From Streptomyces sp. GESEQ-35 (GTDB lineage Bacteria; Actinomycetota; Actinomycetes; Streptomycetales; Streptomycetaceae), in contig NZ_JAFFSX010000024.1 in the NCBI RefSeq assembly GCF_017948485.1, positions 124,001 through 188,000 of the forward strand: 64,000 nt of DNA, written 5' to 3'. This document shows, piece after piece, positions 41,011 to 49,618 of this stretch. Position numbers and translations under genes: made by a program. Position 1 is the stretch's first letter. Each line of letters opens with the position of its first letter. Below the pieces are notes generated by a model. The model saw only the letters and a list, made by a program, of their open reading frames with translations, had not been told where the DNA came from and did not search any database.

Positions 41011-41192
41011 CCGTCGCCGGCTCGGGAGTGATGCGGCTCACCATCGCCAGTTCAGCAGTGGCGCGGCTCACCATCGGCGGCTGAGGAGTGTCGCAGCTCG
41101 CCATCGCCGGTTCAGGAGCACGGCCGCTGACCGGGCGCCGGTTCAGGAGCACGGCAGCTGGCCGGGCGCCGGCTCAGGAGTGAGACAGCTGA
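41011..41192. repeat. 30-bp tandem repeat, six degenerate copies
   Basis: Units start at 41011, 41041, 41071, 41101, 41131 and 41161; the first five are exactly 30 bp and the last 32. The consensus resembles CCATCGCCGGTTCAGGAGNN followed by a GCGGCTCA-like end. The array begins at the base after the reductase stop. Its last unit contains the stop codon of the convergent membrane-protein gene. Units are directly abutting, without spacers. Confidence 0.85.
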
Positions 41193-41860
41193 CCGGCGCC
41201 ACCCCGACTCCGTATCCGCTCCTGGGCGCGCTCGGCGTTCCGCTCCTGCCGCCTGGCCCTGCGTCGCTCGCGCCGTAGGGCCCGCGCGGTGCTGCTGGGT
41301 ATGGACACCACGCCGTTGCGCTGGTTCCACACCTGACGGGTCACCCAGACGTCCAGTGCGCCCCATGTGGCCACCACCGTGCTGGCCACGCTGCTGAGCA
41401 CCATGGGGAACGCCAGCCACGATCCGGCCAGCGTGCACAGGAAGGCCACCATCGCCTGGATCAGCGTCACGGCGATGACGAGCACCGCCCGCACCGCCGC
41501 CGTACGCACCGGATCCGGCATCCGACGCCGCTGCGTGGGCTCCTCGACCCACAACTGCCGGTAATTCGGCTGCTCCTGCACACTCTCGCGAACACCGGTT
41601 TCCGGGGCACGCTCCCGCGTCTTCGTGTCCGTACCCGCACCGGCCTCCGCGACGCGCTCCTGTATCACTGCGCCCGCACCGCCCTTCGCCACGCTCACCC
41701 GTACCGCCGCCCCGGCGTCGGCCGCCGCAGCGTCCCGACCGTCCGTCGTGTCCCGGTCGGTTGCCGGAATGCCGCGATCCCGTGCCTCGGGGATCCGTTG
41801 TGCCGTCGCCTGCGCCGCATTGCCGTCACCGGGCGCCTCGCGCCGCTCCGCCGTGCCCAT
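41174..41860 (-). CDS. Hypothetical membrane protein with polar N-terminus
   Basis: 228 aa; no family recognised. The first 115 residues are polar and rich in Ala, Asp, Glu and Arg, without a signal peptide. Two hydrophobic segments follow (about 120-142 and 144-163), and the final 45 residues are strongly basic (RRERRRARRQERNAERAQER). Both ends are therefore probably cytoplasmic. Start at ATG 41860 is uncertain; TTG 41863 and GTG 41878 are in frame, with GGGGAG 7 nt before the TTG. It is divergent from the conservon and its 3' end lies in the 30-bp repeat array. Confidence 0.7.
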   Translation of the reverse strand: MGTAERREAPGDGNAAQATAQRIPEARDRGIPATDRDTTDGRDAAAADAGAAVRVSVAKGGAGAVIQERVAEAGAGTDTKTRERAPETGVRESVQEQPNYRQLWVEEPTQRRRMPDPVRTAAVRAVLVIAVTLIQAMVAFLCTLAGSWLAFPMVLSSVASTVVATWGALDVWVTRQVWNQRNGVVSIPSSTARALRRERRRARRQERNAERAQERIRSRGGAGQLSHS

Positions 41861-42278
41861 CAACGTGTCACTCCCCACCGCCGGTCACACCCGCTCGCCC
41901 GTGTCCGAAGACACGGCTCCCCAGTGGGTGCCCGGCTTGCGCTGTTTTACGCCGCCCGGGTGCGGGATGCGGCTCCTGTGGCCGATTCCGCCCCCAATTC
42001 CCGTCAGTAGGACGAACGGCCCGCCTCGAAGATTCCCAACTACCGTAAAATTCCAGCCAACCGGCGCGGTAATCGACCGGAATGTTCACCGCGGAGACCG
42101 TGGGATCGAGGGCGGCAATCTCCCGTAATGGCCGGACAACTCCCCACGACCCGCCATCGTTGTGGACGTTCAGCTTCCGGACGGGTCTTCGAGTTACCTA
42201 TGCGTCAGTAGTAGGCTCGCGCCGTTTGTTGACGTACATGTGTACCCCCGGCCGGCGGGGGTCGAGCTGGGGGAGGCC
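41861..42278. other. Divergent intergenic region before the conservon
   Basis: 418 bp without a gene. TAGGCT at 42212-42217 with TTCGAG 18 bp upstream is a possible promoter for cvnA. A CCCCC...GGGGG hairpin at 42245-42261 lies just before the cvnA ribosome site. A comparatively AT-rich patch (41995-42060) may carry the promoter of the divergent gene. Confidence 0.4.
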
Positions 42279-45047
42279 ATGCGCTTTCGCGGGAAGTCCA
42301 TCCGCCGGAAGATCGTGGCGCTGCTTCTCGTGCCGCTGGTGTCACTGACGGCTATCTGGGGCTTCGCCACGGTACTCACCGGGCGTGAGGCGGGCCAGCT
42401 GTTCAACGTGTCCGAGGTCGTGGAGAACATCGGCTACCCGGCCGAGGACACCGTCCGGGTCCTCCAGCAGGAACGCCGCCAGACCCTCGTCTACCTCGCC
42501 GACCCGCGCGCCTCCGACGGGCTCGCCGCGCTGCGCCGCAGCAGGGCCGCCACCGACGAGGCCGTCGCCGAGATCCGTGGGAACGCCGAGGACGCGGACG
42601 TACGCGACGCGGTGGGGCAGGCCACGGGCGAGCGGCTGACGGCCGTCCTGGAGGCCCTCGACGGCATCCAGTCGCTGCGCCGCAGCGTCGAGGACGGCAC
42701 CGTCAACCGCGCCCAGGCCCTCGATCTGTACAACCGGCTGGTCGACCCCTGTTACGTCCTGCTCATCAACCTCCACGTCGTGGACGACCTGGAACTGGAC
42801 AAGCAGTACCGCGCCCTCATCAACCTTGCCCGGGCCCGCGAACTGCTCTCCCGCGAGGACGCCCTCCTCGGCTCCGCGCTGATCGTCGGCAGGATCACCC
42901 GCGGCGAGGCACGTGACATCTCCGACCTCGTGGCCCAGCGCACGCTGATGTACGACGTCAACCTGCCGCTGCTGCCCTCTTCGGACCGCGACCGCTACGA
43001 GCGCTTCTGGAAGAACGCCGCCAGCGCCCCGTTGCGCGTCGCAGAGGAATCCGCCAGCTCCTCCCTCGACGGCACCCCGAGCGATGTCACCGCACAGACC
43101 TGGGACACCGCCGCCGGCGATGTGCTGGACGAACTCGGCACCCTCAACGACCAGGCGAACGACCGCTATCAGGACCGCGTACGCCCGGTCGCGATCGGCG
43201 TCATCGCCCAGGCCGCCGTCGCCGGTGTCCTCGGCCTGATCGCGCTCCTGTTCTCGCTCGTCCTGTCCGTGCGCATCGGCCGCGGCCTCATCCGCGATCT
43301 GCGGCAACTGCGCCTGGAGGCGCACGAGGCGTCCGGCGTCCGGCTGCCGAGCGTGATGCGCCGCCTGTCCGCCGGCGAACAGGTCGACGTCGAGACCGAG
43401 GTCCCCCGCCTGGAGTTCGACAGGAACGAGATGGGCGAGGTCGGCCAGGCCCTCAACACCCTCCAGCGCGCCGCCGTCGAGGCCGCCGTCAAACAGGCCG
43501 AACTCCGTGCCGGCGTCTCCGAGGTCTTCGTGAACCTCGCCCGGCGCAGCCAGGTCCTGCTGCACAAGCAGCTCACCCTGCTCGACACCATGGAGCGCAG
43601 GACCGAGGACACCGAGGAACTCGCCGACCTCTTCCGGCTCGACCACCTCACCACCCGTATGCGCAGGCACGCCGAGGGCCTGGTGATCCTCTCCGGCGCC
43701 GCCCCCTCCCGGCAGTGGCGCAAGCCCGTCCAGCTCATGGACGTCGTACGCGCCGCCGTCGCCGAGGTGGAGGACTACGAGCGCATCGAGGTCCGCCGAC
43801 TGCCCAGGGTCGCCGTCACCGGCCCGGCCGTCGCGGACCTCACCCATCTCGTCGCCGAACTCCTGGAGAACGCCACGGTGTTCTCCCCGCCGCACACCGC
43901 CGTCCAGGTTCTCGGCGAGCGCGTCGCCAACGGCTTCACCCTCGAGATCCACGACCGCGGTCTCGGTATGGCCGCCGACGCGCTGCTGGATGCCAACCTC
44001 CGGCTCGCCGAGACACCCGAGTTCGAGCTGTCCGACACCGACCGGCTCGGCCTGTTCGTGGTCAGCCGGCTCGCCCAGCGGCAGAACGTCCGTGTCTCCC
44101 TCCAGCCCTCCCCGTACGGCGGCACCACCGCGGTCGTCTTCATCCCCGACGCGCTGTTGACGGACGACGTCCCCGATACCAACGGCATCGGCTTCCGCCT
44201 CGACCGGGACCGGCCCTCGAAGGAGGCCGAGCTGGAGGAGAGCCGGCGCTCGGCGCTCTCCCAGGTGCCCGTGCAGCTCCCGGGTCTGCCGCCTGCCCTC
44301 CTGAACGGGCCGGTCGAACTGGAAGCCCCTGTCGACCTGGATGCCCTGAACGACTTCCCGGGCACACTCGACGACGAGGACGGCGAACGCGGCGGCATCT
44401 TCCGCCCGCGCGGCCCCGCCCCCGCGGGCCTGCCCGGCGAACCGCACCAGTCGGGCCGACCCGACGCGGACGACCGTCGCGGCGCTCCGGTCCCGCTGCC
44501 TCGCCGCGGCGCTCCCAAGCTGGTCAGCTCGCACGGGCGTCCGGTCACCGAGCAGCGGCCCCGGCGCGAGAGCGAGGAATCCTCGGACACGGCACCGGCC
44601 CTCCCGAAGCGCACCCGCCGCGCCGCCATCGCGTCGGCGGGTCAGGAGGCCAGGCACGAAGGCCGAGAGGAAACCGGACAGGAGGCCAGGCACGAGGGCA
44701 GACTGGAGACCGGACCGGAGACCAGACCTGAGCGCAGAGCGGAACCCGGACCGGGGGCCGGACCCGAGCCCGGTCAGGACGGCGCCGCCGCACCGACCAC
44801 CGGCTCGCGTACGGCGCCCCTGCCCCGCCGGGTCCGGCAGGCCAACCTGGCCCCGCAGCTCAAACGGGCTGCCGAGCAGCGCACCGAGCAGCGGGCCGAG
44901 CCCGCCGAACGGGACGCCGACGAGGTACGCAGCCGGATGGCCTCGCTCCAGCGCGGCTGGCAGCGCGGCCGCAGTGAGAACGCCGAGGGCGATGACTCGC
45001 CCAGCGGCACAGCACCACAACGAACGACTAAGGGGGACGGTCGATGA
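42279..45047 (+). CDS. cvnA: Conservon sensor histidine kinase-like protein CvnA
   Basis: 922 aa. TM1 at about residues 12-33 and TM2 at about 307-331 flank a nitrate/bacterial-sensing-type periplasmic region, followed by a HAMP-like linker and a GHKL ATPase domain. The N-box is HLVAELLENATVFSPP (about 526-541), the G1 box DRGLGMA near 562. The C-terminal 200 residues are Pro/Arg/Glu-rich and include a 12-residue repeat GQEARHEGRxET. Conservons couple such a kinase to a roadblock protein, a DUF742 protein and a small GTPase at the membrane. Start ATG 42279 matches the MRFRGKSIRRKIV opening I expect for CvnA proteins. Confidence 0.92.
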   Translation: MRFRGKSIRRKIVALLLVPLVSLTAIWGFATVLTGREAGQLFNVSEVVENIGYPAEDTVRVLQQERRQTLVYLADPRASDGLAALRRSRAATDEAVAEIRGNAEDADVRDAVGQATGERLTAVLEALDGIQSLRRSVEDGTVNRAQALDLYNRLVDPCYVLLINLHVVDDLELDKQYRALINLARARELLSREDALLGSALIVGRITRGEARDISDLVAQRTLMYDVNLPLLPSSDRDRYERFWKNAASAPLRVAEESASSSLDGTPSDVTAQTWDTAAGDVLDELGTLNDQANDRYQDRVRPVAIGVIAQAAVAGVLGLIALLFSLVLSVRIGRGLIRDLRQLRLEAHEASGVRLPSVMRRLSAGEQVDVETEVPRLEFDRNEMGEVGQALNTLQRAAVEAAVKQAELRAGVSEVFVNLARRSQVLLHKQLTLLDTMERRTEDTEELADLFRLDHLTTRMRRHAEGLVILSGAAPSRQWRKPVQLMDVVRAAVAEVEDYERIEVRRLPRVAVTGPAVADLTHLVAELLENATVFSPPHTAVQVLGERVANGFTLEIHDRGLGMAADALLDANLRLAETPEFELSDTDRLGLFVVSRLAQRQNVRVSLQPSPYGGTTAVVFIPDALLTDDVPDTNGIGFRLDRDRPSKEAELEESRRSALSQVPVQLPGLPPALLNGPVELEAPVDLDALNDFPGTLDDEDGERGGIFRPRGPAPAGLPGEPHQSGRPDADDRRGAPVPLPRRGAPKLVSSHGRPVTEQRPRRESEESSDTAPALPKRTRRAAIASAGQEARHEGREETGQEARHEGRLETGPETRPERRAEPGPGAGPEPGQDGAAAPTTGSRTAPLPRRVRQANLAPQLKRAAEQRTEQRAEPAERDADEVRSRMASLQRGWQRGRSENAEGDDSPSGTAPQRTTKGDGR

Positions 45048-45481
45048 CCGCACCGAAGGCGAACGGCGACGGCGACACCGGCAGGACGGGCGAGCTGAAC
45101 TGGCTCCTGGACGACCTGGTGGACCGTGTCGCGAGCATCCGCAAGGCCGTCGTGCTCTCCGGCGACGGACTTGCGACGGGGGCGTCCAAAGACCTGACCC
45201 GGGAGGACAGCGAGCACCTGGCCGCCGTCGCCTCCGGATTCCACAGCCTCGCCAAGGGCGTGGGCCGGCACTTCGAGGCGGGCAGCGTTCGGCAGACGGT
45301 CGTCGAGCTGGACGAGGCCTTCCTGTTCGTCACGGCAGCCGGTGACGGCAGCTGCCTCGCCGTCCTGGCGGACGCCGATTCCGATGTCGGCCAGGTCGCG
45401 TACGAGATGACGCTCCTGGTGAAGCGGGTCGGTGTACATCTGGGGGCCGCACCACGCACCGATCTGCCTGCGGGCGGGTAG
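45044..45481 (+). CDS. cvnB: Conservon roadblock/LC7 protein CvnB
   Basis: 145 aa roadblock/LC7 domain (NWLLDDLVDRVASIRKAVVLSGDGLATGAS, ending in LVKRVGVHLG). In eukaryotes and bacteria this fold acts as a platform for small GTPases. ATG 45044 overlaps the cvnA TGA (ATGA), so translation is coupled. cvnC follows after 10 bp. Confidence 0.93.
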   Translation: MTAPKANGDGDTGRTGELNWLLDDLVDRVASIRKAVVLSGDGLATGASKDLTREDSEHLAAVASGFHSLAKGVGRHFEAGSVRQTVVELDEAFLFVTAAGDGSCLAVLADADSDVGQVAYEMTLLVKRVGVHLGAAPRTDLPAGG

Positions 45482-45491
45482 TGAGAATGAC

Positions 45492-45887
45492 ATGAGCGGA
45501 GACGGTCAGGGAAGAAGCCACTGGTTCGACGACGAGGCCGGACCGGTGGTCCGTCCGTACGCCATGACGCGCGGCCGCACCAGCCATGCGGGCCAGCACC
45601 GCCTGGACCTGATCGCGGTGGTCGTCACGGAACCCGACGCGGAGGACTCAGACGCGGACCACACGCTGTCCCCGGAGCACGTGGACATCGTCGGTCTGTG
45701 CCGGGACACTCCGCAGTCGGTCGCCGAGCTCGCCGCCGAACTCGACCTCCCCATCGGCGTCGTACGCGTCCTCATCGGCGACCTCGTGGACGGGGAACTC
45801 GTCCACGTGAATCGTCCGGTACCTCCGGCGGAGCTGCCGGACGAGAGCATCCTGCGTGATGTGATCAACGGGCTCCGGGCGTTGTGA
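45492..45887 (+). CDS. cvnC: Conservon DUF742 protein CvnC
   Basis: 131 aa DUF742 protein with a winged-helix-like core (DIVGLCRDTPQSVAELAAELDLPIGVVRVLIGDLV) and the usual C-terminal LRDVINGLRAL. DUF742 proteins form part of the conservon membrane complex. Normally cvnD follows directly. Here the next plus-strand conservon gene is 7.4 kb away, and the last 23 bp of cvnC overlap the convergent thioesterase gene. Confidence 0.92.
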   Translation: MSGDGQGRSHWFDDEAGPVVRPYAMTRGRTSHAGQHRLDLIAVVVTEPDAEDSDADHTLSPEHVDIVGLCRDTPQSVAELAAELDLPIGVVRVLIGDLVDGELVHVNRPVPPAELPDESILRDVINGLRAL

Positions 45888-46347
45888 CCACCGGTTCGAT
45901 CGACCGTCCCGCCCATCCGGGCGGCTCCTCCGCGAGCGCCGTGAGGCGCTCGCGGACTTCGGGCGGGAACGGGACGGCGCGCCCCGCCCCCTGATCGACG
46001 TGCAGCATCAGCAGCTCAGTCGTGGCGACCGGGTCGGGCTCCGCTCGCGGCCCTTCCACGACGTACATCTCGTGCGTGAACCGCGCCTTCTTCCCGGCCG
46101 CTCCCAGCACGCGCGTGTGTACGGCGAGTTGGGCGCCCTCCGATACGTCCCGCAGATAACGGACGTGCGCCTCGACCGTGTACAGCGAGCAGCCGGTGCG
46201 CTTGCGGTACGCGGAGTCCAGCCCCGTACGCTCCATCAGCGCGTCCGTCGCGAAGCCGAAGACGAGGACGTAATACGCCTCGCTCATATGCCCGTTGTAG
46301 TCGATCCACTCGGGGCGCACCGTTTCCCGGAACAGCGGCAGACTCAT
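45865..46347 (-). CDS. cdhB: Hotdog-fold thioesterase, betainyl-CoA thioesterase candidate
   Basis: 160 aa hotdog thioesterase of the 4HBT type: RPEWIDYNGHMSEAYYVLVF with the active-site Asp near residue 16, then the central hotdog strands. The sequence is like the thioesterase fused to or encoded beside L-carnitine dehydrogenases, which hydrolyses betainyl-CoA to glycine betaine. ATG 46347 overlaps the dehydrogenase stop. The last 8 codons run antisense into cvnC, giving a nonconserved tail. The symbol is by pathway analogy. Confidence 0.82.
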   Translation of the reverse strand: MSLPLFRETVRPEWIDYNGHMSEAYYVLVFGFATDALMERTGLDSAYRKRTGCSLYTVEAHVRYLRDVSEGAQLAVHTRVLGAAGKKARFTHEMYVVEGPRAEPDPVATTELLMLHVDQGAGRAVPFPPEVRERLTALAEEPPGWAGRSIEPVVTTPGAR

Positions 46348-47318
46348 TCGGCACCGGTCCGGGGCAGTCGGCCGGTGGCGCGCAGGACGTCGATGACGCC
46401 CCGGTCGCGTTCGGCGACGAGATCGGCGATCGTACGGCCCTCGGCGGCGTCGTCGCAGCCGGCCACCACCGCGTCGTAGAGCGCCTTGTCCAGCTCGGGG
46501 GCTTCCAGGCGGGTCCACGGGGACTTCAGGGACGGCCCGAAGTGGTCGAGCATATGGGCCATTCCACCCTCACCGCCCGCGAGCGCGAAGGTCAGCATCG
46601 GACCCATCACCGCCCAGCGCAGGCCAGGCCCCTCGGTGATCGACAGATCGATCTCACGGACCGTCGCCTCGCCGCCCGCGACCATGTGCAGGGCCTCGCG
46701 CCACAGGGCCTCCTGGAGGCGGTTGGCGATGAAGCCGGGGACCTCGCGGTCCATGGTGATGACGGACTTGCCCGCCTCCTCGTAGAAGCGCGCGGCCCAA
46801 CTGACCGCTTCGGCGTCCGTGCGCTCGCCGCCGACGACCTCGACGAGCGGTATGAGGTACGGCGGATTGAACGGATGTCCGACCACCAGCCGGCCGGGTG
46901 TGACGGCCTCGGTCTGCATGTCCGTCATCGGGTAGCCGGAGGTCGAGGAGGCGACGATGACGCCGGGCGGCGTCGCCGCGTCCAGCTTGGCCAGCAGCTC
47001 GCGCTTGAGGCCCAGCTTCTCCGGAGCGCTCTCCTGCACGAACTGCGCCTCGGCGACCGCCTCTTCGAGGGTGTCGGTCACGGTGAGCCGGTCGGCGCTC
47101 GCACCCGGGGCGAGGCCCAGTTGCTCCAGCGCGGGCCACGCGGCCTCGACCAGCCGGCGCAGCCGGGCCTCGGCGTCGGGCGCCGGGTCCCAGGCCGTGA
47201 CGTCGTAACCGCGGGCGAGGAAGTGGGCGGCCCAGCCGCCGCCGATGACTCCGGCGCCGACACAGGCGACGCGGCGCACGTCCTCGGGGGCGTCGGCGGG
47301 GGTGTACGTCTCCGTCAA
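46344..47318 (-). CDS. cdhA: L-carnitine dehydrogenase (3-hydroxyacyl-CoA dehydrogenase family)
   Basis: 324 aa. NAD motif GAGVIGGGWAAHF (G21, G23, G26), the catalytic ASSTSGYP and VGHPFNPPYLIPLVEVV blocks, and the C-terminal all-helical domain of 3-hydroxyacyl-CoA dehydrogenases. The subfamily with GHPFNPPYLIPLVEVVGG plus neighbouring BKACE and thioesterase genes is L-carnitine dehydrogenase, which makes 3-dehydrocarnitine. It is coupled to the thioesterase gene by an ATGA overlap. The 137-bp gap before it carries a 29-bp tandem repeat. Confidence 0.87.
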   Translation of the reverse strand: MTETYTPADAPEDVRRVACVGAGVIGGGWAAHFLARGYDVTAWDPAPDAEARLRRLVEAAWPALEQLGLAPGASADRLTVTDTLEEAVAEAQFVQESAPEKLGLKRELLAKLDAATPPGVIVASSTSGYPMTDMQTEAVTPGRLVVGHPFNPPYLIPLVEVVGGERTDAEAVSWAARFYEEAGKSVITMDREVPGFIANRLQEALWREALHMVAGGEATVREIDLSITEGPGLRWAVMGPMLTFALAGGEGGMAHMLDHFGPSLKSPWTRLEAPELDKALYDAVVAGCDDAAEGRTIADLVAERDRGVIDVLRATGRLPRTGAE

Positions 47319-47372
47319 CTCAGGCTCCTTCTGGTCTTCTTGGCGGGGAGTCGGCTGGGTGGGTTACAGGGG

Positions 47373-47455
47373 GTCGGTATGGGGCCCTGCGGGTGCCACC
47401 TGTCGGTAGATGCCCTGCGGGGTGCCACCGGTCGGTACAGCGCCCGGCGGGGATG
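47373..47455. repeat. 29-bp tandem repeat between carnitine genes
   Basis: About 2.8 copies beginning at 47373, 47402 and 47431, each starting GTCGGTA and containing CCCTGCGGGGTGCCACC or a close variant. It lies in the noncoding gap between the BKACE and carnitine dehydrogenase genes. Confidence 0.75.
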
Positions 47456-48343
47456 TCAGCCGCGTGGCTTGAGGCCGAGCTTGAGACGTGCCTCGTCGGG
47501 CGTGGCGACGCGCGCGCCCAGCGCCTCGACGATCGTCACGGCACGCTCCACGAGTTGGGCGTTGGTCGCCTTGACGCCCTTGCCCAGGTGGAGGTTGTCC
47601 TCCAGGCCGACTCGCACATGGCCGCCGAGCAGCATCGACTGCGCCACCCACGGCATCTGCATACGTCCGAGCGCGAAGCTGGCCCACTGGGCGCCCTCCG
47701 GCAGCATGTTCACCATCGACTGAAGGACGCCGGGATCCGCGGGCGCGCCCCACGGGATGCCCATGCACAGCTGGAACACGGTCGGGTCGTCGAGCAGCCC
47801 CTCGGCGAGCAACTGCTTGGCGAACCACAGCTGCCCGGTGTCGAAGATCTCCAACTCCGGCCGCACGCCCAGCTCCTGGATGCGCCGGGCGCCGGTGCGC
47901 AGCATGTCGGGCGTGGAGACGTAGAGGTTGGATCCGTCGCCGAAGTTGAGCGAGCCGCAGTCCAGGGTGCAGATGTCGGGCAGCAGGTCCTCGACGTGCG
48001 GGAGCCGTTCGAGCCCGCCGACCAGGTCGGTGCCGGGCAGGTACTTCAGCGGCTCCGCGGGGTCGATCACCAGGTCGCCGCCCATGCCTGCGGTGAGGTT
48101 GATGACGACGTCGGTGCCGGTCTCCTTGATGCGCTCGACGACCTCGCGATACAGGCGTGGATCGCGTGAGGGCGCCCCGGTCTCGGGGTCGCGGACGTGG
48201 ATGTGGACGGCGGCGGCACCGGCCTCGGCGGCCTGTACGGCGGACGTGGCGATCTGTTCCGGAGTGACGGGGACATGCGGGCTCTTGCGCACGGTGTCGC
48301 CGGCGCCGGTGAGGGCGCAGGTGATGATGACGTCCTGGTTCAT
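47456..48343 (-). CDS. cdhC: BKACE-family 3-dehydrocarnitine cleavage enzyme
   Basis: 295 aa. The beta-keto acid cleavage enzyme family is shown by ITCALTGAG at the N-terminus, the metal ligands H47 and H49 in VHIHVRDPETG, and VGLEDNLHLGKG near residue 240. With acetyl-CoA, the carnitine-specific member converts 3-dehydrocarnitine to betainyl-CoA plus acetoacetate. The adjacent carnitine dehydrogenase and thioesterase support that substrate over 3-keto-5-aminohexanoate. ATG 48343 has AGAGGAA 11 nt upstream. It is first in the three-gene operon and has its own promoter. Confidence 0.87.
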   Translation of the reverse strand: MNQDVIITCALTGAGDTVRKSPHVPVTPEQIATSAVQAAEAGAAAVHIHVRDPETGAPSRDPRLYREVVERIKETGTDVVINLTAGMGGDLVIDPAEPLKYLPGTDLVGGLERLPHVEDLLPDICTLDCGSLNFGDGSNLYVSTPDMLRTGARRIQELGVRPELEIFDTGQLWFAKQLLAEGLLDDPTVFQLCMGIPWGAPADPGVLQSMVNMLPEGAQWASFALGRMQMPWVAQSMLLGGHVRVGLEDNLHLGKGVKATNAQLVERAVTIVEALGARVATPDEARLKLGLKPRG

Positions 48344-48432
48344 GGTCGCGCTGGTTCCTCTCTGGGCTGAGGTGGAGCAATGAGCCACCACGGTGCTCAC
48401 ATCACGAGCAGTCATCGCGGAATATGAATACG

Positions 48433-48462
48433 AACGTGCGCTGTCTCGGGCAGCCACGTCAA
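48433..48462 (-). promoter_or_regulatory. Promoter of the carnitine operon
   Basis: Minus-strand TTGACG (48462-48457), 18-nt spacer and CACGTT (48438-48433), in the 136-bp gap between the IclR stop and the BKACE start. Just downstream, 48415-48433 holds TCGTATTCATATTCCGCGA, whose ends are inverted, a possible IclR site. Predicted leader is about 85 nt. Confidence 0.55.
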
Positions 48463-48479
48463 GGGTGCCTGCCCCGGCC

Positions 48480-49298
48480 CTACGTGCGCGCAGCCGCCGC
48501 GATCTCCTCCGCCGCCGCCCGCGCCAGAGCCCCCAGATCCGCGAACCGCGCCTCGTTCACCCGGTCCTGCGGCCCCCAGATGCTGACCACGGCGAACGGC
48601 CGGCCGCGGCTGCTGAGCACCGGCGCGGACACCCCGTACAGATTCCGCTCCATCTCACCCGCGCAGACGCTGTATCCGTGCTCGCGTGTCCGTGCGAACT
48701 CCTCCCACAGACGCCCACGGTCGGTGACGGTCGTGTCGGTGAACGCGGTCAGCGGCTCGCTGAGCAGCGACTCGGCCTCCTCTTGGGGCAGCCAGGCCAG
48801 TAGTGCCTTGCCGGTCGACGTGGCGTGCAGCGGCACCTGCCGTCCCAGCCACTTGGCGCTCAGGACGACGGGCGGGGTCACTTCGTCGACGTACGTCAGC
48901 CCGAGCTGCTGCACGACGGCGAGGTTGGCGGTCTCGCCGGTCTGCTCGCTGACCCGGCGCAGCGTGCCGTGCGCCCTGCGGATCAGCCCGTCGAAGCCGG
49001 CCGCGGATGCCATCCGGGCGACCGTGAAACCGATGGTGTAGCGGTTGCTGGCGGGATCGCGCTCCACCAGGCCGTACTGCTCCAGCGTGGACAGCAGCCG
49101 CCACGCCGTCGCCCGGTTGAGCCCGCACTGCGCGGCCAGGTTCGAGGCCGTGTCACCGTCCGGCGCGCTGTCGGCGGTCGCCTGGAGCAGGGTGATCGCC
49201 CGCTCCAGGGACTGGACCTTGCCCGACGCTCCGCCCGGCTCAGCGGGCTGGGCGGACTCGCTGTCGCCGGGGGTCCGTCCGGTGTTCGGCATGCGCAT
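48480..49298 (-). CDS. IclR-family regulator of the carnitine operon
   Basis: 272 aa from ATG 49298, preceded by AGGAG 9 nt upstream. A winged helix (SLERAITLLQATADS...ASNLAAQCGLNRATAWRLLSTLEQYGLVERD) and an IclR effector domain (LHATSTGKALLAWLP, CAGEMERNLYGVSAPVL) are both complete. It is encoded directly upstream of the carnitine operon on the same strand and divergent from the 5-oxoprolinase gene. It is a paralogue of, but clearly different from, the IclR protein at 38.3-39.1 kb. Confidence 0.9.
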   Translation of the reverse strand: MRMPNTGRTPGDSESAQPAEPGGASGKVQSLERAITLLQATADSAPDGDTASNLAAQCGLNRATAWRLLSTLEQYGLVERDPASNRYTIGFTVARMASAAGFDGLIRRAHGTLRRVSEQTGETANLAVVQQLGLTYVDEVTPPVVLSAKWLGRQVPLHATSTGKALLAWLPQEEAESLLSEPLTAFTDTTVTDRGRLWEEFARTREHGYSVCAGEMERNLYGVSAPVLSSRGRPFAVVSIWGPQDRVNEARFADLGALARAAAEEIAAAART

Positions 49299-49618
49299 CT
49301 TCCTGGCTCCTGACGGCTCGCGGGACACGTCCTCACCTTCTCATCATTTGGGCAGCCATCGCACCATGTGAACGACGGTGATCTGAAGAGGAGGCAGCCG
49401 GCCCAACCTGACGCGTGCCCTGAAGCCCATGTGCCTCCCGACGCGATGAAGGCCGCGGAAGAGGGCCCACGAGCCTCCGCGACCAGCACCGCCCGGTGCG
49501 GACCGGGCACTGCGGCAGCCCTCCCGATATGATCTGACCGATCGGCGACGACCATCTGCGGCCTGCCCACCAGCGAGCTGCGGATACGGTTCCGAGCAGC
49601 GCGATCGGGGAGACGGAC
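49299..49618. other. Divergent intergenic region between IclR and 5-oxoprolinase genes
   Basis: 320 bp without a supported gene. GGGGAGAC just before GTG 49619 is the ribosome site of the 5-oxoprolinase. No strong hairpin, repeat or confident promoter pair was found, and no copy of the CATAGCGC operator is present. Confidence 0.5.

Noticed and set aside
41011..41192. CRISPR array
   Set aside because: Repeats abut each other with no unique spacers, differ in sequence and have no cas genes nearby.
42342..45053. 903-codon open frame antisense to cvnA
   Set aside because: Shadow frame; cvnA has full domain structure on the plus strand.
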